A stretch of 8,886 nucleotides of DNA from Planctomicrobium sp. (GTDB lineage: Bacteria > Planctomycetota > Planctomycetia > Planctomycetales > Planctomycetaceae). The notes below the pieces were generated by a model, which made no database searches, had not been told where the DNA came from, and was given only the letters and a program-made list of their open reading frames with translations. The DNA is taken from NCBI GenBank assembly GCA_029259835.1, contig JAJDEL010000847.1, forward strand, positions 1 through 8,886, in the 5' to 3' direction. The position numbers and the translations under genes are program-made. Below are positions 6,144 to 8,886 of this stretch, piece by piece (within the stretch, counting starts at the first letter, position 1; each line of letters opens with the position of its first letter).

Positions 6144-7274
6144 ATGAAAATTCGAGAAATACGCTGTGCCGGGTTACGTGGAGCGACACCTGAAGGTGGA
6201 TGGAGCCATGAAATTCGCCCGGAAGATTGCGTGCATACACTGATCGCGGTTCACACTGAAGAAGGAGCCGTCGGCTTGGGAAGCGTGTTCACGAACGATG
6301 CTCTCGTCCAGGCTGCTTTGGATGTGCTGGAGCCGTTATACCGAGGAGAGAACGCACTCGAACCGGAACGCGTGAGCGAGAAACTGCATCAGCATATGTT
6401 CTGGTTGGGGCGTGGCGGTTCGATCACACACACGATCAGTGGAATCGATATCGCACTTTGGGATTTGCTCGGTAAGGCGACAGGTCAACCGGTCGGTCGA
6501 TTGCTCGGTGGGCGGTATCGCGAGCGTGTGCAGCCGTATGCTTCGCTGCTTATGGATGAACCGGACAAGTTACGAGATCATTTATTAGAAGTGAAATCGC
6601 AAGGCTTCCGCGCCTTTAAAATCGGCTGGGGACCATTTGGTCATCATGGTGCAGCGAAAGACGAAGCCATTGTGAAAGCTGCGCGCGAAGCAGTGGGCAC
6701 AGAGTCAAAACTGATGGTCGACGCTGGCGGTAGCGATGCGTATTGGCCGAACGATTACAAGTGGGCGCTGAACACTTCGAAAATGCTCGCCGACTATGAC
6801 GTGCATTGGTTCGAAGAACCGTTGTTGCCGGATGCTCTCGAAGATTACGCGAGACTTCGCGAGCATTCCTCGGTTCCAATCTCAGGAGGTGAAGTCTTCA
6901 CGGGGCGCCAGGAGTTTCGTCCTTGGCTGAAAGCGCACGCATTCGACATTGTGCAGCCCGATGTGACAAAAGTCGGTGGCATCAGCGAAGAACGCCGCAT
7001 TGCCTGGATGGCACAAGAGCAGGGGATCCGCTTCATCCCTCATGGTTGGAATACCGCCGTCGGTCTCGCCGCCGATTTACAGCTCGCCTCGGCCTTCCCG
7101 AATACCAACTTCGTCGAGTACCTCACCGGTTCCCCCTTCATCGACGAAATCACCCTCGGCGGCTGGAATCTCGACGCCGACGGAATGCTGGAGATCCCAT
7201 CTCAACCGGGCTTGGGTTTGGAACTCAATCCGGAAGTTTTGAAGAAGTACACTGGAGCATCAACCTTGCTTTGA
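6144..7274 (+). CDS. Mandelate racemase-type enolase-superfamily enzyme, probable acid-sugar dehydratase
   Basis: A 376-residue two-domain enzyme of the mandelate racemase/muconate lactonizing family, usual length. Seen: a capping domain (about 1-125; ISGIDIALWDLLGKATGQP at 98-116, LLGG at 120-123), then the barrel. Likely metal ligands are D193 (MVDAGGSD), E224 (HWFEEP) and E250 (ISGGE). D273 (QPDVTKVGGI) and H300 (IPHGWNTAVG) form the His-Asp pair of the mandelate racemase subgroup. At the usual KxK site the sequence is K159-I-G161, so the second lysine is missing and H300 may be the main base. Such members commonly dehydrate sugar acids; racemisation is an alternative. Start: the reading frame is open far upstream, but similarity begins at MKIREIRC, so the ATG at 6144 is chosen; no Shine-Dalgarno sequence. 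It follows the M81 gene and ends 22 bases from the stop of the converging sulfatase gene. Confidence 0.9.
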   Translation: MKIREIRCAGLRGATPEGGWSHEIRPEDCVHTLIAVHTEEGAVGLGSVFTNDALVQAALDVLEPLYRGENALEPERVSEKLHQHMFWLGRGGSITHTISGIDIALWDLLGKATGQPVGRLLGGRYRERVQPYASLLMDEPDKLRDHLLEVKSQGFRAFKIGWGPFGHHGAAKDEAIVKAAREAVGTESKLMVDAGGSDAYWPNDYKWALNTSKMLADYDVHWFEEPLLPDALEDYARLREHSSVPISGGEVFTGRQEFRPWLKAHAFDIVQPDVTKVGGISEERRIAWMAQEQGIRFIPHGWNTAVGLAADLQLASAFPNTNFVEYLTGSPFIDEITLGGWNLDADGMLEIPSQPGLGLELNPEVLKKYTGASTLL

Positions 7275-7296
7275 TACACACGAACAGGAACGAAGA

Positions 7297-8778
7297 TTAC
7301 AAGTCTTTTTCTGTTGGTGGGAATCGCTTTCGGTTATCGCTGTCGACTGGTTTTCCGTTGCGAGTGCTCCACCACTCGTGAGCGCGCTCTGGATTGTAGC
7401 TCGGATTCGGAAGAGGCATCCTAGCCAGCACATCCTGTCGCCATGCCTGAAGTTTCTTTTTGAGTGCGGTCGCTTGTCCGATCTTTTCTTTAGCAAGGTT
7501 TTTTGTTTCACCAATATCATTCGTCAGGTGAAAGAGTTCCACATCGCCGGTGCCATCAAGATACTCAATCAATTTCCAGTCGCGTTGTCGAATGCTGCTG
7601 GCAGGACGGTCGTGGTGATAGTGTGGATAGTGCCAGTGAATTGCATCGCGATCCAGCTTTGCATCGGGTTGCGAAAGCAGCGGCTTCAAGCTGAGGCCGT
7701 CAATTGTTTGATTCTCTGGAAGTGAACCGCCGGCGAGATCAACGAACGTTGGGTAAAAGTCGTAGCTGATCGTCGGTTCCGAGCAAATCGTTCCAGGAAC
7801 CGTTAGTGGAGGGTACTTTACGATAAGAGGAACTCGAACACCCCCTTCATGGAGTGAACCTTTTTCCCCTCGCAACGGTGCAAGGTCGCTGACGCTGTCG
7901 TCTGCAAGTTCACGGTAATCGTAACGACGATAGAGTCCACCGTTGTCTGATGTGAAGATGACCATTGTGTTTTCAGTTAAACCTTCGGATTCGATGGAAT
8001 CAAGAATTCTGCCAACCATTTCGTCACAATGTTCAACCATGGCTGCGTAAACAGGATGAGGGAACTCTCGTTTTTTCTCTTTGGCTCGCCGCTGATACTT
8101 CTCTACTTTTTCAGACATCGCTGCCAAAGGAATGTGAACTGCATACGGTGATAACATTAAAAAGAAGGGATCAGCCTTGTTTTGTTTGATAAACTCGATG
8201 CTGAGATCGGCTTCGAAATCTGTTCGGTATTGACCAGGCTTGGGTTGCAAGTCTGGCCTCCCTTGAACTCTGTATTTCCCTGGAAGATGTGGCCCGTTGA
8301 TCACTGCGGCGAAATCGTATCCTTGATGATTTGGCTGGTGTTGCGCAGCCGATCCAAGGTGCCATTTTCCAATGTAACCAGTCTTATATCCTGCAGGTTT
8401 TAATGCTTCAGCGATTGTGACTGTGTCAAGTGGGAGCGCCATCGTTGGTCGCGGAGTGATGACACGCTCAAAGGGTCGCCAGTGTCCTGAAATAAAATCC
8501 GTTACGCCAATTCGTGCTTGATTTTGCCCTGATTGCACGGCACACCGGGTCGGGGAACAAACAGCACCTGCCGCATAAAAGTCGGTGAACTTTACACCTT
8601 CTGTCGCTAGTCGGTCGATTCGAGGAGTATCGATGAAGTCATTTCCGTAGCATCCGACATCACCCCACCCCATGTCGTCAATGAAAATAAGAACGACATT
8701 CGGTTTTGGTGCATCCGCTGCAAGCAACGGTTGGGTAAAAGCGAGTATGAGAGCAGCAATGGAAAGTGAATAATTCAT
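7297..8778 (-). CDS. Secreted type I (formylglycine) sulfatase
   Basis: A 493-residue S1-family sulfatase that hydrolyses a sulfate ester. Seen, counting from the ATG at 8778: a hydrophobic export signal (about 5-20) with likely cleavage near LLA-ADA, NVVLIFIDDMGWGD with metal ligands D34 and D35, CSPTR (74-78, C74 being converted to formylglycine by a maturase), GKWHLG (137-142), AVHIP with H215, FTSDNGG with D278 and N279, and RGEKGS with K306. All core active-site residues are present. The C-terminal subdomain (about 375-450) includes the usual DWKLIEYLDG and ELFHLTND elements. Likely periplasmic or outside the cell, on a sulfated glycan or other sulfate ester; the substrate is not predictable. 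Start is uncertain: ATG at 8790 or GTG at 8817 would add 4 or 13 residues, and the longest form supplies the arginine normally expected ahead of a signal peptide core. No maturase or other sulfatase is in the window. Confidence 0.93.
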   Translation of the reverse strand: MNYSLSIAALILAFTQPLLAADAPKPNVVLIFIDDMGWGDVGCYGNDFIDTPRIDRLATEGVKFTDFYAAGAVCSPTRCAVQSGQNQARIGVTDFISGHWRPFERVITPRPTMALPLDTVTIAEALKPAGYKTGYIGKWHLGSAAQHQPNHQGYDFAAVINGPHLPGKYRVQGRPDLQPKPGQYRTDFEADLSIEFIKQNKADPFFLMLSPYAVHIPLAAMSEKVEKYQRRAKEKKREFPHPVYAAMVEHCDEMVGRILDSIESEGLTENTMVIFTSDNGGLYRRYDYRELADDSVSDLAPLRGEKGSLHEGGVRVPLIVKYPPLTVPGTICSEPTISYDFYPTFVDLAGGSLPENQTIDGLSLKPLLSQPDAKLDRDAIHWHYPHYHHDRPASSIRQRDWKLIEYLDGTGDVELFHLTNDIGETKNLAKEKIGQATALKKKLQAWRQDVLARMPLPNPSYNPERAHEWWSTRNGKPVDSDNRKRFPPTEKDL

Positions 8779-8886
8779 CGATGAGTCCATGGACAGCAGG
8801 CGTGAAATAGTGTTCACTCCATACTAACTGCCCAGCGAATTCATCGCGACTAAAGAAGCGAAAAGAAAACTCTTATCACTCAATGG

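Noticed and set aside
7275..7296. Bidirectional terminator between the converging stops
   Set aside because: The 22-base gap contains no inverted repeat.

Overview
The window is most probably chromosomal DNA from a marine or freshwater planctomycete (Planctomycetales, in the broad Rubinisphaera/Gimesia range). This is inferred from gene content: a secreted formylglycine sulfatase, a neutral-ceramidase-fold protein, M81 and DoeB-like metallohydrolases, two enolase-superfamily enzymes, moderate GC, and starts that mostly lack a Shine-Dalgarno sequence. No rRNA, tRNA, phage or CRISPR signal was seen, and no gene-free stretch exceeds 140 bases.

Layout. (1) Bases 1-526, minus strand: the first 175 codons of an enolase-superfamily enzyme with the KxK motif; the rest lies left of the window. 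(2) Bases 527-662: a divergent intergenic region containing a REP-like palindrome preceded by GTAG. (3) Bases 663-7274, plus strand: five genes, namely a neutral-ceramidase-fold protein lacking the nucleophilic serine, an MFS transporter of the anion:cation symporter type, a DoeB/EutE-like zinc deacylase, an M81 (MlrC-like) metallohydrolase, and a mandelate-racemase-type enolase-superfamily enzyme. The transporter, deacylase and M81 genes are tightly packed (20 and 13 bases apart). The flanking ones are separated by 127 and 94 bases. (4) Bases 7297-8778 (or 8817), minus strand: an exported type I sulfatase convergent with the last enzyme, with only 22 bases between the stops.

How they may work together. 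The plus-strand run looks like a catabolic cluster for a small organic acid or an N-acylated acid. A transporter imports it, up to three unrelated metal-dependent hydrolases of kinds that often attack amide bonds trim it, and an enolase-superfamily enzyme dehydrates or isomerises the carboxylate. The divergent enolase-superfamily gene may belong to the same pathway. The substrate is not identifiable from sequence alone. The deacylase resembles enzymes of ectoine breakdown, but no ectoine hydrolase is present here, so ectoine is only one candidate. No transcriptional regulator gene is in the window.
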